The notes under the pieces: generated by a model
What the model saw: only the letters and a program-made list of their open reading frames with translations
The model's database searches: none
Told to the model about the DNA's origin: nothing
DNA from: G963665925 sp963676345
GTDB taxonomy: Bacteria; Bacillota; Clostridia; Peptostreptococcales; Acidaminobacteraceae
DNA: 64,000 nucleotides
Reading direction: 5' to 3'
Assembly (NCBI GenBank): GCA_963676345.2
Contig: CAXXTS010000006.1
Coordinates: 806,001 to 870,000 of the forward strand
Shown: positions 8,931 to 16,366 of the stretch, piece by piece
Layout of the letters: the number at the start of each line of letters is the position of its first letter
Position numbering within the stretch: position 1 is the stretch's first letter
Position numbers and translations under genes: made by a program

Positions 8931-9069
8931 ATGCGGAAAAGACAAAGAACAGCATAAATGTGTTGAATTGCATACAGTTCAGCCGGTAGGGTTAACTGTA
9001 TGCACTTCAACACATTTATATTGGTCGCGACTAGCGACCAGGGCAATCGGAGATTGCACGGTGCTGTTC
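8930..9069 (+). ncRNA. Structured repeat element, copy A (closing stem plus three hairpins)
   Basis: The conserved 5' flank TATGCGGAAAAGACAAAG is followed by four stems. P1: 8947-8954 pairs with 9062-9069 (8 bp). P2: 8955-8979 pairs with 8994-9018 (25 positions, one mismatch). P3: 9022-9028 pairs with 9034-9040 around loop GACTA. P4: 9043-9048 pairs with 9052-9057 around loop GGA. The same architecture recurs at 60317-60470 with different stem sequences but matching loops and flank. No open frame is conserved. I do not recognise an Rfam class; RNA rather than a DNA palindrome is inferred from covariation and G-U pairs. Confidence 0.7.
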
Positions 9070-9545
9070 GAAATTAGGAAGATGTAATAGAGGTGCGAGT
9101 AGCACCGAGTTCAGCCGATAGGGTTAACTGTATGCAATTCAACACATTTATATTGGTCGCGACTAGCGACCAGGGCAATCGGAGATTGCACGGTGCTGTT
9201 CGAAATTAGGAAGATGTAATAGAGGTGCGAGTAGCACCGAGTTCAGCCGATAGGGTTAACTGTATGCACTTCAACACATTTATATTGGTCGCGACTAGCG
9301 ACCAGGGCAATCGAAGATTGCACGGTGCTGTTCGAAATTAGGAAGATGTAATAGAGGTGCGAGTAGCATCGAGTTCAGCCGGTAGGGTTAACTGTATGCA
9401 CTTCAACACATTTATATTGGTCGCGACTAGCGATCAGGGCAATCGGAGATTGCACGGTGCTGTTCGAAATTAGGAAGATGTAATAGAGGTGCGAGTAGCG
9501 CCGAGTTCAGCCGGTAGGGTTGCAAGGTGCTGTTCGAGTATACAT
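8977..9545 (+). repeat. 132-bp tandem array, four full units plus a collapsed fifth
   Basis: Units start with GTTCAGCC at 8977, 9109, 9241, 9373 and 9505, exactly 132 bp apart. Each full unit holds the P2 3' arm, P3, P4, the P1 3' arm and a linker hairpin (GGTGC-GAGTA-GCACC). The fifth unit keeps the first 17 bases, then jumps to the GGTGCTGTTCG of the P1 arm. The 5' arms of P1 and P2 exist only once, before unit 1. Units differ at only a few positions. Spacing, lack of unique spacers and unit length rule out CRISPR. No coding sequence is apparent in 8875-9672. Confidence 0.95.
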
Positions 9546-9564
9546 TTAGTGCAACCGCGACAGG

Positions 9565-9584
9565 AGGGCGTTCTTCCACGCCTT
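9565..9584 (+). other. Weak hairpin after the tandem array
   Basis: Arms 9565-9571 and 9578-9584 pair over 7 bp including one G-T. Only TTAAATTGTT follows, so it is at best a poor terminator for the array. Confidence 0.35.
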
Positions 9585-9609
9585 AAATTGTTCAAGCTAT
9601 TTTATTTTA

Positions 9610-9646
9610 TGCTATAATGGGAAAGTGTATTGAAATGAAACACTTT
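9610..9646 (+). promoter_or_regulatory. Extended -10 promoter and dyad before the CARDB-like gene
   Basis: TATAAT at 9613-9618 is preceded by TG at 9610-9611 (extended -10), with TTCAAG 16 bp upstream as a weak -35. Immediately downstream, AAAGTGT (9622-9628) and ACACTTT (9640-9646) form a dyad over the expected start point. It contains GAAATGAAACA (9632-9642), an 11-mer that recurs at 12389-12399 before the antiporter operon. Confidence 0.6.
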
Positions 9647-9672
9647 ACCTACTTTGAGCTGAGGTGAGAAAT

Positions 9673-10323
9673 ATGAAAGATATAATAGCACTGGACTTTT
9701 ATACTGAGGCAGAAGAGCCGCTAATGACACAGCACGAAGTTCGGTTTTTCTTTAAATATGAAAATGAAGGTGAAAATGATGTTGAAGCCATACCAGCAGA
9801 AATCATCATGGGTGATATTGCGCGTCCTGTAACGCTTCCAGGCTTGTCTCCAAATGAGACAAAGGTTATCGAAATGGTACTGACCAATAATATAAGCGAT
9901 GAGTTGTCAGTTGTGGGTGTGCGTCTTGGACCAAACCCGGACCAGGCTGTACTCAAAAAGTTTTCATGGATGGGTACAGTAGATCTGCAAGTTGGCAAGT
10001 TGAAGAGGTTTAAGGCAAAAGACACAGAACGTGAAGTTTTCTATAAGGTATACATTCACAATAAGGGGACTCGGCGTGCTAAAGACGTGTCCATTGTTAT
10101 TGAAAAGGACAATGATTTTTACGGTAGTGTTGAGATTGGCGGTTTGGCTGCAAAAACTTCAAAAAATATAAATTTGGGAATGGATCGCAGAAAAAAAGGA
10201 TTGTTTAAATTGACGGTATCAGCTAAAGCAAAATCCAGCACCAGTGTGAGTGCGAGCAGAAGCTTTCATGTGCAAGTTGAAGAAGAAGCGGGGGGAGAAC
10301 ATGCCGGGAAAGAAAATGCTTGA
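9673..10323 (+). CDS. CARDB-like beta-sandwich protein of unknown function
   Basis: 216 aa, predicted soluble with no signal peptide or membrane segment. The sequence reads as two or three beta-sandwich repeats of the CARDB/Ig-like type (VRFFFKYENEGENDVEAI, LPGLSPNETKVIEMVL, VYIHNKGTRRAKDVSIVIE, GGLAAKTSKNINLGMDRRKKGLFKLTVSAKA). This is the pattern of domains that bind or pack against proteins rather than catalyse. ATG 9673 is preferred over GTG 9664 because GAGGTG (9661-9666) lies six bases before it. It overlaps the sigma-54 activator gene by 23 bp, so it may modulate that regulator or share its signal. This is inference; no homologue is recognised. Confidence 0.75.
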   Translation: MKDIIALDFYTEAEEPLMTQHEVRFFFKYENEGENDVEAIPAEIIMGDIARPVTLPGLSPNETKVIEMVLTNNISDELSVVGVRLGPNPDQAVLKKFSWMGTVDLQVGKLKRFKAKDTEREVFYKVYIHNKGTRRAKDVSIVIEKDNDFYGSVEIGGLAAKTSKNINLGMDRRKKGLFKLTVSAKAKSSTSVSASRSFHVQVEEEAGGEHAGKENA

Positions 10324-12295
10324 AGAGAATGAGCTCTTTGAAAAGGCTTGGATACAGTTTGTTGAAGATGGAACCATTGATAGGGAAAGCCTTCGCCCAA
10401 TTATTGCAGATTCTTGGATAAGAAGCAGGCGATATTCTGTAGATCCGCATTCCTCAGAAGTGTATGCAGAGCTGAGCGAAAAGGCCTTGAAAGAACGTTA
10501 TGATGAACTTGAGTTTGTATTTGATATTGCAAAGCCATTTATGGATACACTCTATAAAACCGTAGGTGAGTCAGGCTTGATTGTACGACTCACAGATCGG
10601 GACGGATATGTTCTTGAATGCTTTGGTGATGAACTCGTTTTTGAAAATCATAAAACACTACATTTGTATAAAGGAACCAATGTAAGGGAAGAACATATAG
10701 GAACCAATGCCATAGGCATCGCCCTTGCCAAAGGTATTCCGCTTCAGGTTCTTGGCGCAGAGCATTATAGAGAAGATTACCATGGGTGGACGACATCGGC
10801 AGCTCCAATAAAGGATGAAGAAGATAATATTGTAGCTGTACTGAGTATGTCGGGAGATTATGAACTTGTACATCCGCATACGCTTGGAATGGTTATGGCA
10901 TCTGCTCTTGCCATTGAGCATGAGTTGAAGCTAGAGCGATCCAATCAGGACTTAAAGCGTAAAAATGACCACTTCAATGCCATTATGGAATCCATCTCAG
11001 AGGGCATAATCTGTATTGACGAGCGGGGGATTATCAGAGACATAAATCTATTTGCAAGAAATTATTTACGCGTCCGTGGGGCGGAAGCTGTAGGTGCTGA
11101 CATACGTGACATCATACACAGGGATCAAGCGCGGAAAATTCTAAATTTGGCAAAAGCGGGCGAGCGTCTTAAAGAGGAAGAAATTAATTTTGGAACTCAG
11201 CGGAGCAGAAAACAATCTGTAATTGTCAATGCGACGCCTGTATCTGAACCCAATGATCCCTATAAAGAACTCGTACTTACCTTTAGAGAGTCAAAAGACA
11301 TTCATAACCTGGTAAACCGAATATCCGGTGCCAAGGCCATCTATACATTTGAAGACATTCTCGGTGAAAGCCATGAAATAAAGGAAGCTATTCGTCTTGC
11401 GGGGCTTGTATCCGATACAGAGGCTACCATACTCCTTACTGGGGAGAGTGGCACTGGAAAGGAACTTTTTGCACAGAGTATACATAATAACTCCAAACGG
11501 CGTTCAAACCCCTTTGTATTTATTAATTGCGGCGCTATTCCAAGAGACTTGGTTGCCAGTGAACTCTTCGGCTATGTTGAAGGAGCATTTACAGGTGCGA
11601 GAAAAGGGGGACAACCCGGTAAGTTCGAACTTGCAGATGGTGGCAGCTTGTTTCTTGATGAGATTGGAGACATGCCACTGGACACACAGGCAAATCTGCT
11701 TCGTGTTCTTGAAACCAAAGAGGTTGTTCGTGTTGGTGGTCATGATGTTATACCGGTTGATGTACGCGTTATTGCGGCAACCCACAAAGACCTAGCCAAG
11801 GAAGTTGAACGCGGTAATTTCAGACAGGATTTGTATTTTAGACTTAATGTCATGCCAATACACACCCCTGCACTGAGAGAACGGCGCAGCGATATCCCTA
11901 TTCTAATAGATTTTTTCTACAAACAATTCAGTAAAGGGATTGGTGTTGCTGGCGTTGATATAACACAGAGCTTTTATAATGCAATGACTTCCTACAGTTG
12001 GCCTGGAAATGTACGTGAACTTCAAAATGTAATGCAACTGATTTCAAGTTTGGTAGAAGAGGGGAGTGTACTTACCTCGAGGCATTTACCTGAATACATG
12101 AAAAATAATGTTCGTGATGATCATACAACTGAAGTTGAGAAGAAAGAAGTGCGTACGTTAGCAGAAATTGAGAAGGAAGCGATACAGGTCGCCATACAGG
12201 CTAATAAAGGGAATCTGGTTAAGGCTGCAAAAGCACTTGGAATCGGTCGGACGACCTTGTACCGTAAAATCGAAAAGTTCGGATTAACAGTCTAA
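10301..12295 (+). CDS. Sigma-54-dependent transcriptional activator (GAF-PAS-AAA+-Fis HTH)
   Basis: 664-aa bacterial enhancer-binding protein. An N-terminal AcoR/DhaR-type GAF sensor covers about residues 60-210 and a PAS domain about 225-330 (FNAIMESISEGIICIDERG). The AAA+ domain has Walker A GESGTGKE (about 381-388), the sigma-54 contact loop GAFTGA (about 428-433) and Walker B SLFLDEIGD. The C-terminal Fis-type HTH is GNLVKAAKALGIGRTTLYRKIEKFG. It should remodel sigma-54 holoenzyme in response to a small ligand. The next operon has a good -24/-12 promoter 220 bp downstream, so it very likely controls the antiporter genes. Start ATG 10301 follows GGGGGAG; ATG 10316 is possible. Confidence 0.95.
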   Translation: MPGKKMLEENELFEKAWIQFVEDGTIDRESLRPIIADSWIRSRRYSVDPHSSEVYAELSEKALKERYDELEFVFDIAKPFMDTLYKTVGESGLIVRLTDRDGYVLECFGDELVFENHKTLHLYKGTNVREEHIGTNAIGIALAKGIPLQVLGAEHYREDYHGWTTSAAPIKDEEDNIVAVLSMSGDYELVHPHTLGMVMASALAIEHELKLERSNQDLKRKNDHFNAIMESISEGIICIDERGIIRDINLFARNYLRVRGAEAVGADIRDIIHRDQARKILNLAKAGERLKEEEINFGTQRSRKQSVIVNATPVSEPNDPYKELVLTFRESKDIHNLVNRISGAKAIYTFEDILGESHEIKEAIRLAGLVSDTEATILLTGESGTGKELFAQSIHNNSKRRSNPFVFINCGAIPRDLVASELFGYVEGAFTGARKGGQPGKFELADGGSLFLDEIGDMPLDTQANLLRVLETKEVVRVGGHDVIPVDVRVIAATHKDLAKEVERGNFRQDLYFRLNVMPIHTPALRERRSDIPILIDFFYKQFSKGIGVAGVDITQSFYNAMTSYSWPGNVRELQNVMQLISSLVEEGSVLTSRHLPEYMKNNVRDDHTTEVEKKEVRTLAEIEKEAIQVAIQANKGNLVKAAKALGIGRTTLYRKIEKFGLTV

Positions 12296-12318
12296 AACAT
12301 ATGAATAAGTATACATGT

Positions 12319-12358
12319 AATGCCCCATAATGGAACAGATGTTTCATTGTGGGGCATT
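12319..12358. other. 14-bp hairpin after the activator gene, overlapping a candidate activator site
   Basis: Arms 12319-12332 and 12345-12358 pair over 14 bp with one G-T. There is no T-run, so termination is uncertain. The loop and 3' arm contain TGTTTCATT (12340-12348), the inverse of AATGAAACA found at 12391-12399. Confidence 0.6.
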
Positions 12359-12399
12359 AACTTTGGGCAAAAAACGATAATGTGATTCGAAATGAAACA
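12340..12399. promoter_or_regulatory. Candidate enhancer sites for the sigma-54 activator
   Basis: TGTTTCATT (12340-12348) and AATGAAACA (12391-12399) are perfect inverted copies, about 120-180 bp before the sigma-54 promoter, a typical enhancer distance. The longer form GAAATGAAACA (12389-12399) also occurs at the promoter of the activator operon. Binding is inferred from position and repetition only. Confidence 0.5.
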
Positions 12400-12515
12400 A
12401 ATACAATAAAAATGCGTGAAAAATATAACGAATTATAAACTAAATTGAAGCTTTAAAAAACTTTATGTGCGCCAATTGCAATAGGTGTGGGCTGTTTTGT
12501 ATGAAAACATCAGAG

Positions 12516-12532
12516 TTGGCATAGGAATTGCG
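12516..12532 (+). promoter_or_regulatory. Sigma-54 (-24/-12) promoter of the antiporter operon
   Basis: TTGGCAT at 12516-12522 and TTGC at 12528-12531 place GG (12518-12519) and GC (12530-12531) exactly 10 bases apart, as sigma-54 RNA polymerase requires. The start point would fall near 12542, about 15 bases before the ribosome binding site of the first antiporter gene. Confidence 0.8.
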
Positions 12533-12568
12533 TATATTATGGGGTAGAGTATGAACGGAGGGTTCCAC

Positions 12569-13042
12569 TTGAAAAATGGATTAATTTATATAACGCTTTT
12601 TCTTGCATTCTGGATAGTGTTAGCAGAACGTTTAACGCTTCCAATCTTGATTGCAGGACTTATCATATCAGTAATTGTCTATAAATATTGGCAAAGCGCA
12701 CTGGAAGAAACGCATCCGATTCGGGGTGTTAAACAGATTCCGCTATGGATAGTCTTTGGTTTTCAGCTGGTTGGAGCAATTATTGTGGCAAACTTCCAAG
12801 TTGCTGCAATTGTGCTTTCAAAAGATTTACCCATACAACCGGAAATTGTTGAGTACAGAACTCATCTAAGAACAGATTTTTTAAGAACTGTACTGGCAAA
12901 TTCGATTACACTGACACCGGGTACGATGTCAGTGGACATTCAATCAGATGTCCTAACGATTCACTGCCTCAACAAGGCATATGCAGATTCACTTAATGGC
13001 AACGCGTTTGAAAAGACGCTTTTACGAATTCAGGAGGTTTAA
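12569..13042 (+). CDS. mrpE: Mrp antiporter subunit E (MbhA-like)
   Basis: 157-aa membrane protein of the MnhE/MrpE family. An N-terminal pair of hydrophobic helices is followed by the family block ANSITLTPGTMSVDIQSDVLTIHCL and a small soluble C-terminal part. It is an accessory subunit needed for assembly of the multi-subunit Na+/H+ antiporter. The best start is TTG 12569, six bases after GGAGGG (12557-12562); ATG 12551 lies upstream of that site and has none of its own. First gene of a ten-gene operon behind a sigma-54 promoter. Confidence 0.9.
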   Translation: MKNGLIYITLFLAFWIVLAERLTLPILIAGLIISVIVYKYWQSALEETHPIRGVKQIPLWIVFGFQLVGAIIVANFQVAAIVLSKDLPIQPEIVEYRTHLRTDFLRTVLANSITLTPGTMSVDIQSDVLTIHCLNKAYADSLNGNAFEKTLLRIQEV

Positions 13043-13043
13043 A

Positions 13044-13328
13044 ATGACGCATAACTTGATCATTGCATGTTCATTCATTGGACTTACACTACTTATGGCG
13101 CTTTATCGTGTAGTGGCAGGACCATCAAAAGGTGACCGTCTTATCGCAATCAATGTCATTGGCACAAAAACGCTTGTACTCATGGCAATTATTTCAATCA
13201 TATTCAAAGAACAGTTTTTCTTTGATGTTGTACTGGTATACGCACTGATTAGTTTCACGGCATCCTTGTTCATTGCAAAAGAGCTATATAACAAGAACCG
13301 TACTGAAAGGGGCAGCGGTAATGCTTAA
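13044..13328 (+). CDS. mrpF: Mrp antiporter subunit F (MbhB-like)
   Basis: 94-aa protein with three hydrophobic helices and the MrpF block YRVVAGPSKGDRLIAINVIGTKT. A small accessory membrane subunit of Mrp antiporters and of energy-converting hydrogenases. ATG 13044 has AGGAGG (13032-13037) upstream and starts directly after the stop of mrpE. Confidence 0.92.
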   Translation: MTHNLIIACSFIGLTLLMALYRVVAGPSKGDRLIAINVIGTKTLVLMAIISIIFKEQFFFDVVLVYALISFTASLFIAKELYNKNRTERGSGNA

Positions 13329-13614
13329 TGCCATTACAACCATACTGGTTTTTGGCGGGATATTCTTTTTCTTTGTTGGAGCACTCGGACTGATACGGTT
13401 TCCAGATGCACTGACAAGAGCCCATGGCGCTGCAAAATGCGACACATTGGGTGCAATACTGATACTTGCAGGTTTAATACTTCAAACGGGGTATTCGCTT
13501 GCTTCTTTGAAGCTGATGCTGGTAATTGCATTCCTTTGGATTACAAATCCAACAGCGACACATGCAATCGCCCGGGCAATCTGGCGAAAATCGAAAGGAG
13601 ATGAAAGCATATGA
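13321..13614 (+). CDS. mrpG: Mrp antiporter subunit G (MbhC-like)
   Basis: 97 aa, three hydrophobic helices and the MrpG/PhaG signature ALGLIRFPDALTRAHGAAKCDTLG. A small accessory subunit. It starts inside the end of mrpF (8-bp overlap) with GAAAGGGG (13305-13312) as ribosome binding site. The operon order E-F-G matches the MbhA-B-C order of membrane-bound hydrogenase and Mbs/Mbx complexes. Confidence 0.92.
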   Translation: MLNAITTILVFGGIFFFFVGALGLIRFPDALTRAHGAAKCDTLGAILILAGLILQTGYSLASLKLMLVIAFLWITNPTATHAIARAIWRKSKGDESI

Positions 13615-13850
13615 CATGGTTTAATATAGTGCTTCTAGCAGTTATGATGATAGGGGCTGTTGCAGCAAGTGCAATTAGAAACTTACTGGGCGCTGTAATT
13701 ATATTTATGGTATACAGTCTAATGATGGCCCTGCTTTGGCAGCAAATGAATGCACCGGATTTAGCAATAACAGAAGCGGCAGTGGGTGCAGGACTCACAT
13801 CTGTTTTATTCGTACTTACACTTAGAAAAATAAAGGGATTGAGCGCATGA
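13611..13850 (+). CDS. MbhD-like subunit (DUF4040; part of the C-terminal module of MrpA)
   Basis: 79 aa with three hydrophobic helices; AIRNLLGAVIIFMVYSLMMALLWQQMNAPDLAITEAAVGAGLTSVLFVLTL is the DUF4040/MbhD signature. In Bacillus-type Mrp this sequence is an internal segment of MrpA; in membrane-bound hydrogenases it is the free-standing MbhD. The ATGA overlap with mrpG indicates coupled translation. Confidence 0.88.
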   Translation: MTWFNIVLLAVMMIGAVAASAIRNLLGAVIIFMVYSLMMALLWQQMNAPDLAITEAAVGAGLTSVLFVLTLRKIKGLSA

Positions 13851-14125
13851 AGCAGGTCTTAGCAGTTGGTGTTGCGGCGTGCTTAGCGGTCATACTGTTA
13901 GTAGGACTCGCTGATTTCCCAAATTTCGGAGCGTCTGACAACCCCGCACACAATGAGGTTATGGTCAAATACATAGAGGAAGGCCCCAGTGAAACAGGGG
14001 CTGTGAACATGGTTTCTGGCATGATTCTCGATTACAGGGCATTTGATACCTTTGTTGAATCTATCGTATTTTTCACAGCAGTCATTTCTGTAATAGCGGT
14101 ACTGAAAGGTGGTCAGATCACATGA
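13847..14125 (+). CDS. MbhE-like subunit (C-terminal module of MrpA)
   Basis: 92 aa. A hydrophobic N-terminus (possible signal-anchor), a polar middle with ETGAVNMVSGMILDYRAFDTFVES and a C-terminal helix, the MbhE pattern. It corresponds to the very end of MrpA in Bacillus-type operons. It overlaps both neighbours by 4 bp. Together with the previous gene it shows that MrpA is split in this organism. Confidence 0.85.
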   Translation: MKQVLAVGVAACLAVILLVGLADFPNFGASDNPAHNEVMVKYIEEGPSETGAVNMVSGMILDYRAFDTFVESIVFFTAVISVIAVLKGGQIT

Positions 14126-14553
14126 CAACAATCATCCAAGTTGTGATTCGCCACATTGTTCCTTTTATATTGGTTTTTGGGGCATATGTTACAGTGTTTG
14201 GACATCTTTCCCCAGGTGGTGGCTTTGCCGGTGGTACCATACTCGCAACCGGTTTCATTTTAGAACGTTATGCCAACTCAGCATCGGGAAAAGCGTCCCT
14301 GCTTACCCAATCTATATGCATGAAGGGCGTATCTCTCAGTCTTATGGGGTATGGCCTTATCAAAGGACTAGCTTTTCTAGAAGGTGCACTGCATGTGCAC
14401 ATTATTCAGTGGCCTAAGGGTACACCCGGCGCACTGCTCAGTGCGGGTGTTATACCCGTGCTGAATATTCTTATTGGCATAATCGTCATGTTTTCATTTG
14501 TACTCATATTTGATGTCTTTAGTGAAACTCCGAGTCTGGAGGAAAAACAATGA
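14122..14553 (+). CDS. mrpB: Mrp antiporter subunit B (MbhF-like)
   Basis: 143-aa membrane protein with four hydrophobic segments and the MnhB family block VFGHLSPGGGFAGGTILATGFILE. An integral accessory subunit of the antiporter. It starts in a 4-bp overlap with the MbhE-like gene and ends in a 4-bp overlap with mrpC. Confidence 0.92.
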   Translation: MTTIIQVVIRHIVPFILVFGAYVTVFGHLSPGGGFAGGTILATGFILERYANSASGKASLLTQSICMKGVSLSLMGYGLIKGLAFLEGALHVHIIQWPKGTPGALLSAGVIPVLNILIGIIVMFSFVLIFDVFSETPSLEEKQ

Positions 14554-14909
14554 ACTTTCTGATGAATAACTTCATTGAAGTCGGTTCTATAATCCTATTT
14601 GCAATTGGATTTACGACACTGCTTATTCACAATAATCTTATCAAGAAAATAATTGGACTTAACATAATGGATACATCCATTTTTCTATACTTTTTATCCA
14701 TAGGCTATATAGAAGGCGCGCATGCGCCCATACAGTCTGATGCGGTAGCGCATTATGTCAACCCTGTGCCAGCAGGTCTTATGCTGACTGGTATAGTTGT
14801 TGCGGTGAGTATAACAGCGTTTTCACTGGCACTGACCATTAGACTCTATAGTATATATGGAACACTTCAGCTTGATGAAATTATGAAAATGAGGGAGGGC
14901 GAGGCATGA
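14550..14909 (+). CDS. mrpC: Mrp antiporter subunit C (NuoK/MbhG-like)
   Basis: 119 aa, three helices, homologous to NuoK of complex I: LLIHNNLIKKIIGLNIMDTSIFLYFLSIGY with a membrane-embedded acidic residue, then DAVAHYVNPVPAGLMLTGIVVAVSITAFSLAL. A small ion-path subunit next to the large antiporter-like proteins. 4-bp overlaps on both sides. Confidence 0.93.
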   Translation: MNFLMNNFIEVGSIILFAIGFTTLLIHNNLIKKIIGLNIMDTSIFLYFLSIGYIEGAHAPIQSDAVAHYVNPVPAGLMLTGIVVAVSITAFSLALTIRLYSIYGTLQLDEIMKMREGEA

Positions 14910-16351
14910 ATTTAATCAGTGCAACACCATTAATTACAATTCTGGTATTATTAATTACCTCATTTATATTGCCGTTCTCTAGAAAACCCATGCGTGTCAG
15001 TTTGGGCACTTTTTCTTTAATGGGCATATTAATTTGGCTTCATGCCTTTTTGTATTTCGGGAAGGATATCTACACAATACAGGCAGGTCATGCGAATGCA
15101 CCTTTTGGAATTCTTCTGCGCGTCAGCTCAGTGGAAATTGCAATAGGTGTATTGTTTATAAGTGTGACTGGACTGGTATTATGGTTCAGTAAAGATCAGT
15201 TTGTCAGAGAAGTTGGAGAAAAACAGCAAAAAACCTTTGTGATTTTAGTCCATCTTTTAGTGGCTTCACTGCTGGGTATAGTATACACGAGGGATTTGTT
15301 CAATGGATTCGTCTTTATTGAAGTGAGTACACTGGCTGCTTGTGGCATTATTGTCGTTAAAAACAAGCCTGATAATATCAAGGCGGCAGTAAAATATCTG
15401 ATTTTGAGCAGTCTTGGTTCAGGACTTGTGCTGATGGGAATTGCTTATTTGTATGCGCTGACAGGCTACTTGGACATGGTTTATATTCACGATAGTCTTG
15501 TCGAAATATCCTCAGAAAAGTCAAAAATGATTCTGATCAGTATGGTTCTATTTATGACAGGTACAGGCATTAAGAGTGCCTTGTTCCCTATGCATATATG
15601 GCTTCCAGATGCGCATACTTCTGCACCGGGTGCATCCAGTGCCCTGCTCTCTGGCTTGGTTATTAAAGCACCGGCAGTCTACTTTTTGAAAATTTGTGTA
15701 CTTGTATATGGCTATGAGCTCATTAACGATGCTGCCATATTGAAAATACTCTTAATAATGAGTGGCGTGGGCATGATCGTTGGTTCTATCTTTGCACGCG
15801 CTCAGTCTAAGATAAAACGTATGATTGCCTATTCTAGTGTGGCTCAAATGGGCTATGTATTCTTTGGGATTGGTCTTGGCAGTCCAGCTGGCATGGCCAT
15901 TGCAGTTTATCATATGCTTGGACACGGTGTGACAAAGTCTCTTTTGTTTTTAACATCGACAACGTTTATAGATAAAACTGGCAAAAAGGACTTAGACAGC
16001 TTAAAAGGCGCAGGTCATGTTATGCCGTTTGAAATGGCCGCATTTACAATTTGCGGATTTTCCATGGTGGGGATTCCGATTTTACCGGGTTTCATCAGCA
16101 AATGGAATTTGGCGCTGGCGACCATTGAAACAGGACAGATATTGCCACTGGTCGTAATTTTAGCGAGTTCGGTACTGAATGCAGCATACTATTTCCCAGT
16201 GACCATAAATGGATTTTTCTCAGAAGAAAAACCACCTAAAATTAACGATAATCCGGTAAACAGAAAAGCGCTGGGCGTATTGCTTGGTCTGCTTGTCCTA
16301 CTTGGTGCAACATCAGGATTTATACTCACAGCAATCGAACACGCTTTATAA
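14906..16351 (+). CDS. mrpD: Antiporter-like subunit 1 (MrpD/MbhH-like, NuoM/N family)
   Basis: 481-aa protein with about 14 hydrophobic helices. It has the proton-channel family block GTGIKSALFPMHIWLPDAHTSAPGASSALLSGLVIKAP, with the buried Lys in GIK and the PMHxWLPxAH motif, plus KRMIAYSSVAQMGYVFFGI and MLGHGVTKSLLFL. It carries one ion-translocating half-channel pair. 4-bp overlap with mrpC. By sequence it is the closest of the three large subunits to MbhH/MrpD. Confidence 0.92.
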   Translation: MNLISATPLITILVLLITSFILPFSRKPMRVSLGTFSLMGILIWLHAFLYFGKDIYTIQAGHANAPFGILLRVSSVEIAIGVLFISVTGLVLWFSKDQFVREVGEKQQKTFVILVHLLVASLLGIVYTRDLFNGFVFIEVSTLAACGIIVVKNKPDNIKAAVKYLILSSLGSGLVLMGIAYLYALTGYLDMVYIHDSLVEISSEKSKMILISMVLFMTGTGIKSALFPMHIWLPDAHTSAPGASSALLSGLVIKAPAVYFLKICVLVYGYELINDAAILKILLIMSGVGMIVGSIFARAQSKIKRMIAYSSVAQMGYVFFGIGLGSPAGMAIAVYHMLGHGVTKSLLFLTSTTFIDKTGKKDLDSLKGAGHVMPFEMAAFTICGFSMVGIPILPGFISKWNLALATIETGQILPLVVILASSVLNAAYYFPVTINGFFSEEKPPKINDNPVNRKALGVLLGLLVLLGATSGFILTAIEHAL

Positions 16352-16366
16352 CGCTTGGAGGAAAGA

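Noticed and set aside
8977..9545. CRISPR array
   Set aside because: Units are 132 bp and nearly identical over their whole length. There are no short repeats with unique spacers and no cas genes.
8930..9545. Retron msr-msd or insertion-sequence remnant
   Set aside because: No reverse transcriptase or transposase frame is nearby. The outer inverted arms covary between copies instead of being conserved as transposase-recognised ends would be.
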